From: Dendrocalamus latiflorus
Lineage: Eukaryota > Streptophyta > Magnoliopsida > Poales > Poaceae
Direction of reading: 5' to 3'
NCBI GenBank assembly: GCA_017311315.1
Contig: CM029660.1
Location: 28,084,580 to 28,148,579 of the forward strand
DNA: 64,000 bases
A program made the position numbers and the translations under genes. A model generated the notes under the pieces. It was not told the origin of the DNA and made no database searches. It worked only from the letters and a program-made list of their open reading frames with translations. Below are positions 1 to 11,959 of the stretch, in pieces; the stretch's first letter is position 1; every line of letters begins with the position of its first letter.

Positions 1-1640
1 CCACCAATGGGCCGAGCATTATCCAAATAAAAGGCTGTGGGCTGCTTTTAGAGAGACATTGAGGTCACATGGCAGGCTGGGCTGCTGTCATTAATACAAA
101 ATGAGAGAGGGGTATACAGGCCTGGTCCAAAAGTATTGCTGTCCTATGACAGCACTGCTTACACTTGGATCCGCCCCTGATGCGGCTCATATTACTGACC
201 ATGTTTCTGAAATTAATACTTGTGCACAAAAGTTTTTCACGTGAATTAACAATTTTTTCACGTGAATTATTTACAGAATTTAGGGGGAAACAAAGAGATG
301 AAGCGTATCAATGTATGCGTGCCGTGCATGAGTTACCTTAGGTCAGATGTGTGAGTGTAATTTAGACTATTCATATTGATTTTTTGCTTTTAGTTTTTGT
401 TTAAAAATTAAAAGCTAATATAACTATATGGTTTCTCGAAATAGTTTCTCCACTTTTCTCGCTATTGTCTTGTTCCAGAGATAAGACAGAGAGTTACGGG
501 TATATCACCCACTCCACTCATCTTGCTTCCGTTACATGTATGTATCTTTCCCTCACTTTTTACACTGCTCGTCCGCTCTTTCTAAAAACCACTTCTTTCA
601 TGCACTACTATTTATTTTCAGTGAAAAGATATAAGACACAGCCAAAAGCTATTAGTAAAATCTAATACAAAGCCCCCTTAAGCTAAGGGCATGCGCCATG
701 TAAATGATAGAGTTGACTTATGAATTAAAACACATATGTGTGTTGACCTTCAGTCGTTAAGGTTTATCTCTGTTTTACATATGTTCTTACAAATTTCAAT
801 CTCAGATTTTCATCTTGGTGTGTTGGTTCCTACTGTACTATATGTTTTTGCTTATTGATCTTTAATTTCTATTTTTCAATTATGTGATGTGGTGTGCATG
901 AAAGTGAAATTATCTCTTAGTACGAGTTGTATTATGCAATTCATGTTTCATTTATATCTAACTATTCTTCTACTGTGCAAGATCAGACAACCAATGGATC
1001 AATCTTACCTTGAGATCAGATCCTCGTCCGGGTGTGTATTTTCGTACTCTAGAAAATAGATGTATTGTGTATTTTATTTGTTAATTGTCTTGTTGATTTG
1101 CCAGCGGCGAGGCGCGTTGGGCCTACATGGCTACATGCTCACCTTCTTTGCAGATCACCTAGGCCCCAAACCAAGCGTGTTCTCCCGGTCATAAATGTTT
1201 ACTGCTTTTGACTACGTACACGTTTCTCTTGTCTCCGAGATGAAGTTGTTTACTATTTTTTTACCATAATTAGTTAAAACGTTGTACAATCATCATAACG
1301 AGAATACTTTCATTTATCCATATTTTAGTAAACTAATTATTTAGACAGATCTATTGGTTCATGATCTTATGTGCGTGGTCAATAATAGTAGACAATATAC
1401 TTACATGTGTACCAAGACGATTAAGGTGTATAGCCATGTAAAAGGAGACGTGAGTTTTGAAGCGTAATCATCTCAATTTTCCTTTGTGTGCAAATGAAGA
1501 GCGTCGTGCATGTACATGTATCCAGTTGTCCATGGAAAAACCGTGGGCGACCGGCAAAAATCCAGAAGGAAATGTGAGGGCAAATCCGTCATTTTCGAGG
1601 AGAAACTGAAACTCCACGCGAGTGAGCGATCACAACTAGA
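1..1640. other. upstream intergenic sequence, no gene seen
   Basis: AT-rich sequence with only short, low-complexity open frames on either strand. I see no conserved protein motif, tRNA fold or clear transposon terminus. The last few hundred bases are presumably the promoter of the B12D gene that follows. No canonical TATA box stands out near the CT-rich leader, so a TATA-less, pyrimidine-patch type promoter is possible. Confidence 0.4.
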
Positions 1641-1698
1641 TAAAGCCGCCCCACCCACTCCGCCCTCTCTCTCTCCTCCGCCGTCGCCTCTCCACTGT

Positions 1699-1701
<3 letters not shown>

Positions 1702-1747
<46 letters not shown>
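1702..1747 (+). repeat. (CT)n microsatellite in the 5' leader
   Basis: An uninterrupted CT run of about 46 bases lies 45 bases upstream of the B12D start codon. Pyrimidine-rich leaders are common in grass genes; the run is probably length-polymorphic. Confidence 0.95.
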
Positions 1748-1750
<3 letters not shown>

Positions 1751-1792
1751 GTCGCAGTCTCGTCCCGGTCCGAAGAAGCCCCTTCGACTCCC

Positions 1793-3198
1793 ATGGCCAC
1801 CGGCCGCTGGGTCCGGCCCGAGGTGAGCTCTACGCCCAGATCCTACCCGCTCTCTCTCTCTCTCTCTCTCTCTGATGTTTGCTTACGGAACCTCGTGGCG
1901 GCGCAGGTGTACCCGCTGTTCGCGGCGATGGGCGTGGCCGTCGGCATCTGCGGGATGCAGCTCTACCGCAACATCACTGGCAACCCGGAAGTCAGGTCCG
2001 GATCTGGATTCTAGCCCGCTTTGCTTGTTTGGTTCCTGCGAGAGACGCGCTGTGCTTAGTGGAGTAGAGTAGTAGATCTGCTCGGTTCGGGTCCCTTCTT
2101 GGAGTGGCCTACCTTGTAGTTCGGTATCCTTCATTTCTTCTCGGCTTGGACCGACCGATAAACTTGGGGGGTTGGCTTTGCGGGCTATGGTTGATGTGGT
2201 CGTATAGGTCTGGTGAAAGTTTGTGGTGGTGATTTTTTTTTGGGTGGAGGATCAGTTCGTTTTAGTTCACAATGGTTGGCAACCGTTTGACCTTTTGTAG
2301 GAGCTATTATTATGTTTGTTTACGCGGATTGCTTGTAAAATTTCAAACCCAGAATTTGCAGGTAAGATGGAAGAACCAAACGATGAGCTTGCAAAGCACT
2401 TTTCTGTGGCCTTGGTTGTCTGGAGGGACATCTTAGTATTTACTAGTTATTAGTATTGTAGCGTGATGCTAATGAATGTTTTTGAGAGAAGGCGTGATGA
2501 TGATGATGTGACAATGTCACAATGTAGTATACTGCATACACATCTTTGGCACGATTGCCAGGAGTTGATAACTCGAGAAAACACAATAGCTTGCATTTGT
2601 ATTTGTGTGGACGTGCATGTGCACCTGTTTACACTTGTGCTATACATTCTAATGTTCAAATTCATGACCTGGTAGCATAAATTTTGGTGTGAATCTTTTG
2701 CCATTCTGACTATAATCTTGTACCAGTCATGCTGTATTGCTGATTTGCTGTTCACGTTTTACGGTTTGTAACCTTTTATGTCCTAGACGGGAAGTAATAG
2801 CGTTGTTATCTCGGGAGCTCTAATGGATAACGAACTATTTAGTTTACTCTTTTTTTTGTGAGGATTTAGTGTACTTGTATGATGCAAAGAAATTATGAGA
2901 GCTTTTCTTTAAAAAACAATTTTATTTTGATGTCTTTGTGACATTATCTGTATTGATCATTTGAATTCATGGTAGTTCATAATTTTGTTAAAGAACGGTG
3001 TAAACCTGAAATGTGTCTAATTAATAGAAATACAAATGCTTTCACTACAGGGTTAACAAGGAAGGGAGAGCAGCTGGAGTGCTTGAGAACCATGAGGAGG
3101 GGAGGCGCTACGCAGAGCATGGCCTCAGAAACTTTGTGCGTGACAAGACTCCTGAGATTATGCCAGCTATCAACAAGTTCTTTACCGAGCCAAAATGA
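1793..3198 (+). CDS. B12D family protein (MLRQ-like small mitochondrial protein)
   Basis: Three exons give an 88-residue protein: 1793-1822, 1907-1995 and 3051-3198, with introns 1823-1906 and 1996-3050, all GT-AG. Phases close exactly (30 + 89 + 148 nt including the TGA at 3196-3198). Exon 1 encodes MATGRWVRPE, and exon 2 encodes a hydrophobic segment (VYPLFAAMGVAVGICGMQL) that would span a membrane once. Exon 3 carries the conserved tail with ENHEEGRRYAEHGLR and the C-terminal NKFFTEPK. Length and motif order match the plant B12D family, which is related to the MLRQ subunit of mitochondrial complex I and reported in seeds, senescing leaves and submerged seedlings. The first ATG of the conserved frame was taken as the start. 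The organelle and function are family knowledge, not seen here. No defects are visible. Confidence 0.93.
1850..1873 (+). repeat. (TC)n microsatellite in intron 1
   Basis: A second CT tract sits inside the 84-bp first intron, between the donor at 1823 and the acceptor at 1905-1906. It could serve as the polypyrimidine tract, although it lies about 30 bases upstream of the acceptor. Confidence 0.9.
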
Positions 3199-4290
3199 AG
3201 CATTACAGTTGGCTATGACTCGCCATGTTGCTCTGGTCTGGGTAATTGTAAACCCATTTCAAGCATTAGTTATATTGTCTCATCCATAAATTGGAGGATA
3301 TCAAATACCTCTTATATATGTTTGATGGTTGATGGCTTGCTATGTCTGATGGTCCATGACTGTTACATCATCCTGTTTGATTGAGTGTTTAAACTCATTT
3401 ACTATCATGTGGAGTTGCTGTACCTCAGTTGTAGCTTGTCAATTAGTACAACCATTTGGATATTAGTGCTGGTATTGTGAACTGTGTTCCTGATGGAGTA
3501 TCCGGGACACAACTCCTGAAGTATGTGAATTTGTGAGCTTGGAGTATGCACTATCATCACGCCCCACATCATTTGCTTGTGTGGAAAATGTCTGCCTGGT
3601 ATAGTCAATAAGTCAATACTGCATTTTATCTCACGTCCCTGATCATGTAACAGGAAGCAAGAGTAGTGACCTTGGTATATTTTTTTTATTTCTATTTGAA
3701 AGCGGATGTACTTTTTATTTCGGTGACTTATTTTTAGCTTCCTTATTGGTTGCTGAGTTGAGCACCAACCAACTAGTTCATCCAAAAGCACCTATTGGCT
3801 TTTATATCACATTGAGTAACATGAAGCAACCTTTGCTTATAAGCTTAAAACTTTTAGGTGAATTGGTTATTGTCAATACGGAAAGTGACTAGCATAGTAT
3901 GTCAAGGTTCTTTCAGTGCATATCAAAGGTCCATGTATCATTCATGTATGTCTTGTCATACCATGCTCCATTTACCCTACGGAGACATCAAGGCTAACAA
4001 ACACATCAGGACTGAAAAGCGCAGAAAATACAAATTCAACTAGGTGATTCGAAGCAACCAGCAGCTCTAATATGAATTCATTACCCAGCTGACTTCACTA
4101 GTCCCACTGAAGGTGTGTTCCTCTCCCTTTTTACAACTACCAAAGTAACACTTCGCTGGAGTGCTGTATCCTAAGCAGCGCAAGAGAACGATGTAACAAG
4201 CCTCAAGATGAACAATGTAAACGGCAACAGCAAATTGCTTAGAAACAAACTGACAATCTAGTGTAAATAATATATGACAGATGGTAGCCT
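3199..4290. other. 3' flank of the B12D gene, no other gene seen
   Basis: AT-rich sequence holding the 3' UTR of the B12D gene. Open frames here are short and lack recognisable motifs. Confidence 0.4.
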
Positions 4291-4299
4291 CAGTACAGA

Positions 4300-4495
4300 G
4301 TCAAGTTGGCAGTTCCCCTGTTCCGGGGTCGAGTTGGCGGTTTCCCTGGTTTGCGGTCGAGTTGGCGGTTTCCTCTGATCCAGAGTCGAGTTGATGGTTT
4401 CCCTCGGTCTGGGGTTGAGTTAGCGGTTTCCCTCGCTACAGGGTCAAGTCGGTGATATCTCCCCCACTTCGGGGTCAAATTGACGATATCCCTTT
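4300..4495. repeat. degenerate ~30-bp tandem array
   Basis: About seven imperfect copies of a unit built on GTCGAGTTGGCGGTTTCCCT follow each other at 29-32 bp spacing, decaying toward the right end (GTCAAATTGACGATATCCCT). On the minus strand they read as a Pro/Arg/Thr-rich repetitive peptide with no known domain. It borders a retroelement-like remnant and is probably part of it. Confidence 0.75.
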
Positions 4496-5106
4496 TAGGA
4501 TAGTGAGTTTCATCCCAAGTACCGAATTTTTTCTGACAGAAGACGATGAACTTCTCATCTCCCCGCTCGTGAGCTTCATCTTGAGAGCAAGTTTTTTCAA
4601 TGGGAGATGACGAATTGGCTTGCCTAAAGACCCTGGTACGATCCCATAAAATGAGTATCATACAGTCTTTATTCTGGCGTCTCCAGGCAACTGTTCTCAA
4701 TGATGCTTGTCATTTGGTGGACCTAACTTGTAATAGGTCTCGTCCATTCAAGGGTAATACTCCTTGTATTCCATCTGCTATCACAAATTTCTTGCTCGAA
4801 GTGATGAACGATCACCTTCTCCACAAGCTCGCCGATCTGGGGTCATTTTGGAACTCTTCTTCGACTGGAGTTGTAGTTATGAGAATGACTAGATGTAGTC
4901 ATACCTGTTCGACTCATGGAGTTGTGTCGGCGAGGTTACTCGAGCCTAGCCATCATGCCTCGAAGTCTTTGCGCGATCCCTTCAGTGAAGTGGTCATAGT
5001 CCGATGCTCGAGCAAGCTCTTGATTCAGATTTTCGAGCAAGTCGTTTATGTGTTGAAGCTCCCGAGCCTCTTCAGACTGATATTGGACGCACCCAGGTAA
5101 AGACCT

Positions 5107-6291
5107 CTAGGCAACCAATCTCCTTCTTTGAATGGTCTCGGGATCCTCAATATCTAAGGCTGGTTGAGGCCACCTAAATGGAGAGCAATTATTTTGAGGA
5201 TTTCTCCCACGCTCATCAAAGTACTCACCTGACTCATCACTGGAGGCCTCCTCACCACCACCATGAGGGGTTGCAGTATGTGATCGGTGGAGTGCGCCGT
5301 CAGGCTTTCCTCCGAGAGAGTGATTAGTATTTGAGGGAAGGGCGAAGACCTCCTGTCGATAATCTCCACTTCCGTTGGAGGCCTCCTCGCTTGAAGAGTC
5401 GTTCAATGAGAGCGCATCATAACTTGGAATAAACCCCTCCAGGAAGGGGAATTTTAGGTTATAACTATCTCCCGTTAGAGCTGACCCTTGTGTAAGTATG
5501 GGCAAACTCGTAGGGAGCTCACCCACGCTCTTTACAGGGACAAGCAAAGAGTTACGACTACCAGATGTCGATGGAGTCCTAGAATATGAGATTCTAGGAC
5601 TCGTTGAACCTGATCTAACGGCCGCTGTGGGACTCGAACACTTGGAGGGAGGCCCCTTATCATATTGTGAGTCTTGTTTGTGGTTGGATTGATCCTTGCC
5701 CTTTAGGGAAACTCATTCCTCTATTGAGTGTAATGTTATGGGGGATAAGGATCCCTCCTCAGCCCTACCCGTGGTGCGATCTCTGAGATCTCGTGATGGA
5801 TCTCCAGGGATAGCCACACCGTCGGATGAAAGCATTGTTTGCTCAAAGTCGTAGGAGGCATCCATGTCAAGATCTGCGTATTCTGCCAGGTCGAACCAGT
5901 TCTCCTCGTTTCACTCTCCTGCCATGAGGACATCAAAAAGAAGAGAACTTACCGACAAGGAATTATCAAAGTTTTGGCAAAGAAGTTCCCCACGATCGGC
6001 ACCAACTATTGATGTTTTAATATCGATCTTACGTATGATTTGTTTGAATTCTAGGGTACTCTTGAAGACCTGGCTACGATTATGTAGAGAGAAGACACAT
6101 GTATTTTTATATAGGTTCGAGCCTTCTGCTGCAAGAATAATAACCATGTTTCCTGTGTGGATATTGCTTAATGAACTAATTACATGGGAGCTAATTACAA
6201 TGGAGAAAGTTATGCAAAATGGCCTTGCTCTACTTCTACTCTCCCTTGGGTTAGTCCCAGATCCTCCTCCTCTTCTCCCTGATGTCCGCAT
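5107..6291 (-). pseudogene. retrotransposon leader/gag-like remnant, unclassified
   Basis: The minus strand has an open frame at 5547-5107 (146 aa) rich in Ser, Glu and Gly, with acidic SSEEASNGSG and ASSDESGEY stretches. A second open stretch lies at about 5936-5736, where another frame reads DLAEYADLDMDASYDFEQT. Between them and upstream the frame is broken. Around 6110 the sequence resembles the ATAGGTTCGAGCC motif often seen downstream of LTRs in grass gypsy elements. No zinc knuckle, protease or polymerase motif is seen, so assignment to a non-coding or decayed LTR element is tentative. It could instead be a captured plant sequence. Confidence 0.35.
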
Positions 6292-6344
6292 TTATATACC
6301 TTGTATGGCGGCGACAATTTCTTCTCACCAAGAAACGCTTTAAC

Positions 6345-7640
6345 GTTTTGAGTGATAACTGTCCGACAAGAGTTATTAGAGACGTGGTAACTCACTCATC
6401 GTGCGGCAATTTCTACCATGGTGGAGTTATGTGTATTTATTCTAGAGAATAAATCTCATGCTAACCGCCTTGTCAGACAGGCCCACGATGCAATGGGTTA
6501 TCGTAGACAAGTCAGTCAAAGTTTAGCTTAGTTGTTGGGGATCTATGACCACAAGGTGGTCGCAGGATAACTACGACTATGCCATGGTTGTAGAAGAACT
6601 TATGACTATGATGTTGTTATAGAAGAGCTTACGACTAAGGAGTTATTGTTGAAGAGTTTATAACTAAAGATTTGTCATAGAAGAGCTTACGATTAAATGG
6701 TAGTCGTAGAAGAGCTTACAACTACCTTGTGAAACCTCTCTCTTATAGATAAGGGGTATACTCAAGGATCATAATGACATAACCATATCATTTTCAGATA
6801 AATAATAATTTGAGGAAGCTTATATCCTTGTCAAACCTGAAGGAGGCCGAGGACGTCGTGGACTGCACACTTAGGAGTGGCCGGGATGTAAGTCTATAGC
6901 TCACTTGGGGGAGCCCGAGGCCTAGGGAGACCCACATTCGGGAGTAGCTAGGATCCAAGCATGGGGTTCACTTGGGGGAGCCCGTGGCCTAGGGGAGGCA
7001 TGCGCCTGGGGAGGCCAGGGCCTCTGTGTGGTGACCCCCCCAAGGGAGGCCAGGAGACAACAGAAGGAGGGCCCAAGGGAGATCCTAGGTAGACGGGCGT
7101 CAGCGATGGAAGGAGGCTCGGTGGGAGACCCTGGGCAATGGGACAGCGATGGAAGGAGGGCTCGGTCGGAGACCCCGGGCACAGGGGCGGTGATGGAAGG
7201 AGGGCTTGGAGGGATGCCCCAAGGGGGAGGGGCGGCGATAAAAGGAGGGCCCGGGTGGACGAGCGGCGACGAAAGGAGCACCTAGGGAGGCCCCGGGCGG
7301 ATAGACAATGACAAAGGAGATCCCGGGCAGAGGGGCAATGACCCCCTGAGGTGGTCGAGTGGCATGGATCGGGAGCGGAGCCAAGTGTGACTTGAGGGGA
7401 AGAAATGGAGGAGGCAAGGGGGTATTTATAGGGCCAAGCTGGCCTATGGTGGACCTAGTCCACTCAGCCCCCAGAGGGTTTGGTCCATCATGGACCGAAG
7501 CCATCCTGCTCGAATGATGTGGGCACCTTGTACCACGTGTAGCCCCTGGGGCCCAGGTGCACTGAGCCGAGGCCGTAGTTCACATGAATTATCACCCCTG
7601 AGTCCGCTTCAACGCTAAGGTATCTTAACATTTTGTAAAC
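6345..7640. repeat. decayed repeat-rich sequence with two tandem arrays
   Basis: Two arrays dominate. At about 6547-6725 there are roughly five copies of a ~35-bp unit around GTAGAAGAGCTTACGACTA. At about 7000-7350 there is a GC-rich array of ~50-60 bp units (GATGGAAGGAGGGCTCGG with variable GGGAGACCCCGGGCA linkers). Open frames here are Pro/Gly/Arg-rich products of the array, not genes. The context suggests degenerated LTR-type DNA. Confidence 0.6.
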
Positions 7641-7669
7641 TCATTGTAGGCTACCAGAAAGGCTGATCG

Positions 7670-7790
7670 CTCCTTAAGGGCCGGTCTAACCGCCATATAT
7701 GGGCCGGTCTGACCGCCCTTTACGCACCGGTCTGACCGCTCCGTCACCTCCAGTCAAACCGCCGGTATAAAACCGGTCTGACCAGGCTTC
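7670..7790. repeat. clustered GGTCTGACCGC motifs
   Basis: At least four copies of a GGTCTGACCG-type palindromic motif (some changed to GGTCTAACCG) fall within about 120 bp. Similar clusters occur in grass LTR elements; no coding capacity. Confidence 0.6.
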
Positions 7791-8779
7791 GATTCAGAGT
7801 ACATCGAGGGTTGAATTTCAGACGGTAAAAACTGAAATCTTCACTCAACAGAGAAATTTGCGAACTTTTGCTAAAACTCTCAGGCCACCAGGTTAAGGAC
7901 TTAAACTAAATACCATTGGGGCTTAACAAACCAAGGGAATTCATCACTAGACCAAGAAATCAAGGTTTAGACTGAAATCTGAAAATGGTGTTGAGGGAAA
8001 TGCTAATTTTTATATTTCTCAAGATTCATCCAACCTTTGTTTATGAGATTTTGTATTTCACTTAGCAATGAACTCAGGACTTGAGAATCCAAACCTCAAC
8101 CCATCTTATGAAAGGAAATCAAGAGGGCCAAGGTTCCCCTGACATGAAACCCTAGAAAAATAGAAACAGAGGAGCTTCTTCGCTGCACTTCTTTGGGCAA
8201 AATCAAATTCTTGGAATTATTGCTCTTGGGAATAACTAGCCAAATGGCCTTGAGGATTCTCCCAGTTCATACCAATCCATTTTGCAGCTCCTCCAACAAA
8301 GAATCAATCAAAACACTCAAGACTCAGAAAGCAGCAAGAAAAGAAACTGAAGCACAAAGCACTGAAACTCAAATCATCTCAGACACGAAATTTCTCATAT
8401 TGATTTAAGGAAGAGAGATGAATGATTACAAATGTTTTAGATCACATCTCGCTACATGCTTCTCTTGAGAAGAGAACACACGCACACAACATAGAGCTCA
8501 CTCTCCAGAACTCACTCCATTGCTCAAGCTCTCTCTACAGAATGCTACACTTCCTTTCTTGTTTGAATGAGCTGAATACTACTGCCTCCCTCTCCTCTTT
8601 TTGAAGGCAAGGGCTCACACCAAACAAGCAAATCAAGAAGTGTCATACACTCTCCACTTTCCACCTCTCACACACATGAGGCAAGAAAGTCAAAGCAACC
8701 TTTTGGAGGGAAAAATCAGCCTCCAACTCATGGCTTGAGTCAAATCTCCAATTTGCCCATCAAGCGCCTTCCCGGAAGC

Positions 8780-9215
8780 TTCCCGCGTCCGGTACCTTGA
8801 CCGTCTGGACCTCGACTCCCCCCTGAGTCTAGTCCCGGTCCGTTACGCTGCACACGACCGCACCCGGCATCCTGACCGTCTGGACCTCTGACTCCTCCCT
8901 GAGCCTAGTCCCGATCCACTCGCCGCTGCCCGTCATGTCCACCCGACACCGACCGAGACCTCCGACTCCACCTGAGTCTAGTCCTGGTCTGTTCCGTCGC
9001 GCACGACCGCAACCGACCTCCAACCGTCTGGACCTCCGACTCCTTTCTGAGCCTAGTCCCGGTTCTCTCGTCGTCGCCCGTCGTGTCCGTCACCGGTAGC
9101 TCCAGCTTCGGTTCCTCGTCTCCCGACTCGCAACCACTTCACCAGCCTCGATCATCTTCGGCATTACCGACCGTTTGGACCTCAACACCTCCCGTGCCTA
9201 GTCCCGGTCCTCCTC
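8780..9215. repeat. degenerate tandem repeat, ~70-80 bp and longer units
   Basis: The block ACCGTCTGGACCTCCGACTCC followed by GAGCCTAGTCCCGGTC recurs near 8797, 8875, 8958 (partial), 9024 and 9171 with point changes and uneven spacing. Open frames on the minus strand (9093-8829) are Arg/Gly-rich readings of the array. This is non-coding repeat DNA. Confidence 0.7.
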
Positions 9216-9239
9216 GCCTCACCATGACCTAGCTACGAA

Positions 9240-11340
9240 GTTTTGCAGTCACACAGACAAGCAAACCGTTACATAGCACCGGATGAAACAGCATATCAAC
9301 AATAGCATAAACGAAAGGTACTCAACCCTAGAATATCAAAAATAAACTCAAACTCACTAAACCAACCGTCAATTACTCATCACCAACATGGGGATGCCTC
9401 CACATGGTCTCTCAATATAGATAGATATCAATGCATGGAGAAGCTTTAGAAATCATCAAACAAAGAAAAATGATAATATATGCGAATTAAAAAAATCACA
9501 AACTTTTATTAGAAAACATAGAAACTATTCATGTCTATTTTTCCTTCGCGTCACGGCCGCCGCAATGCATATCTCTATCCAGCCGCCGCTCACGATTTTT
9601 TTTCATCAATCCGGCCATGCGTACCAAACCAACTTTTAAGTTGCAGCCATAATTAATCCTAATACAACTCCTCTAATTGGGCCTTTTTATCTCAACCAAG
9701 CTTTTGGCCCATTACTATGCAAGGGACCCGAAAACCCTTTCTAACACGGGTTTTTACACTTCTGACTTTTCAACTCATCACGTGTTGAAGCTTGCAGGAC
9801 CACACCTCCCGTAGCTTCTCCATGCACCATCCACCTCTGATCTCCATGCGCCCCAAGTATGAGCCCAACCATCTCGTGACATCCTTGATCACCTAAACCT
9901 CGGATCTTTCATCCTAGTCCCAGTCCACCTCGTCACCGACCATGATCGCCTCCATGCTCAACCTGCACAGGCAAATACCAAAGAACATTTTTTTGGGCAC
10001 AAGTTCGTCCCAACTTGATCAACATCAATCCACACACACACAACACACCTCAAGTAACAGTAATCAACATCATCAATTATTCTTCACAAATTAAGCATTG
10101 TCAATTATTCATCACCAAAATATCCTAGATCTAGCCACATGGTCTAACAATCTCTCCCTTGATGAATACATTGACAATACCTTAAGATTGCATGATGAAT
10201 TAGCTTCAAATAGATATAAGTGAAGAATTGAAGCCGAAAAAGTATTTTAAGCCACAGGTACTCAGGAAATACCATCGCTCCAATCAAAACACTCAGGAAT
10301 AACATCATCGCTACCGACTAGAGAACCAACGAGTATCGGTAACCGAGTTTCGATCACATACCGCAAGTCTCAGACAACCAATCGCAACACCCACGACTAC
10401 CAATCTCTGACCATCGAGTACTGAGCCCTTCCGATTACCGAGTACCATGACCACCTGACCGCCATACGCCAACCAGTAATCCCACTGGCCTCACACGAGT
10501 ACTCAAAGTACTCGAATATCATAGGAAGTAAAGCACTCACACTGACAATGAAGTCTACAAGTAATATTCCCAAAGTCTAAGACCACCGATTAGAAAGATC
10601 TACGACTACCGACCAGTGAAATCTACGACTATTGATTAGTAAAGTTTATAGCCATTGATCATAAAGTCTATGACTATCGAGTATCGACCATGAAAGTTTA
10701 TGACCACGAAAAAGTACTGTAGCTATGACCATGAACAAATAACTGAGTAGATGATCTTACGACCACTGACCGATTCCTTGTATCTTACGATCGATTTCTT
10801 GTAGTTTTACAACCGGTTTCCTATAACATATCATCATCAACCTAGTAAGGTCATTTTGTTGTGGTCTACTTACCGTGGTCGAAGTCCATTGTGGTCAGAA
10901 TGTCGTAGTCGAGTTGCCGTGGTCGAAGTACAATGATCGTTCAGCCGTGCGATCTTCCGAAGCCACTCGAACATTGTTCGATGCACCAAAGCTACTCAGA
11001 CACCGTCTGATACACCAAAGCTACTTGGAAACAATTTGATACTCCGCTGTTACTTGAAAGCTGTCTGATGCCACTTGAAACCAATCGAACTGGCTGATTG
11101 GGCCACTGAGAACCTCCCAACTAAGTGAAGCCATTCAGACTGGTTTGAAAGTACTCGAAGCTGATCAAAACCACTCGGAGTCGACCAAAAACACTTGTAC
11201 GTGACCAAAACCACTCGGACTCACAACTTTCGAGTGCGATCGACCGAAACTTTCACAAACGCAAATTTCAAAGCAACCCAAATGTCAATTATTCATCATC
11301 ACTTTTAATCATGACCATCCACATGATCTAACATGTGCTA
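9240..11340. repeat. gene-free retroelement-like DNA with three dispersed direct repeats
   Basis: No open frame of interest. A ~45-bp block (GTCAATTATTCATCACCAA, then CCACATGGTCTAACA) occurs near 9366, 10102 and 11283 in the same orientation. Between 10550 and 10830 there are runs of CTACGACTACCGA-type motifs, and between 10980 and 11230 repeated CCACTCGGAC-type motifs. The pattern fits decayed LTR sequence, but no termini or target duplications were found. Confidence 0.45.
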
Positions 11341-11504
11341 TGCTGGACGGCCCATTTGGCCAGGTCTAGGTTGTGGGAGGAAAGATGTTGGGTTGGGCTG
11401 GGCGGGTGTAGTTGAATCAACTATTACACAACTTGGCTAGGCTGGTTGTATCAAAATTGAGCCGTGAACGAGATCTAAGATTAGTCCATTCCATAGCGCA
11501 GAGG

Positions 11505-11760
11505 TCTAGGATGGGTTCTTTTGGGCTATAGCTTATGGCTTATAATTGTGGTTTTTGAATTTTGGTCTGTCCGCAAGAGGCAGTACGTACAGGAAAATAG
11601 TCACATGTGATTTTGGCCAGTACAGCTGAACTTAGTATATTTTTACTACAATTGACCTTTAGACCTCACCTTAAAAACACACCTTTTTGAAAAATCTACT
11701 ATAGCTACAGTACATAAGCATAAGCTGCAAGCTCGGTCGAACACGCCCTAGTCCAACGAA
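11505..11760. mobile_element. possible MITE-like fragment
   Basis: The left side GGGTTCTTTTGGGCTATAGC and, on the opposite strand, the right side GGGCGTGTTCGACCGAGC are loosely inverted, and both continue into GCTTATGGC/GCTTATGC. This resembles short hAT-type MITEs of grasses. No target duplication could be matched, so this is weak. Confidence 0.25.
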
Positions 11761-11959
11761 TGGAATTAACTGAGATAATGTGGCACACTGAGAGAACAGG
11801 AAATTCAGCTAGTATGGAGCTATTGTATAGGTATATAGGATATGGGTGTTAAATAGCTATGCTTATGCAAGTGATACACTAGATAATTCCTCTAATTTAG
11901 AGGATCCAGCAATTTAAAAGGGTGCCCATGCTTATGCAAACTTTACAAATAATTTTTCC

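Noticed and set aside
4300..4495. Possible CRISPR-like array (regular ~30-bp units)
   Set aside because: Units are contiguous and degenerate without unique spacers, and the DNA is plant nuclear; it is an ordinary tandem repeat.
7028..7504. Pro/Gly-rich frames near 7.0-7.5 kb
   Set aside because: Generated by the ~50-60 bp tandem array; no conserved motif or gene structure.
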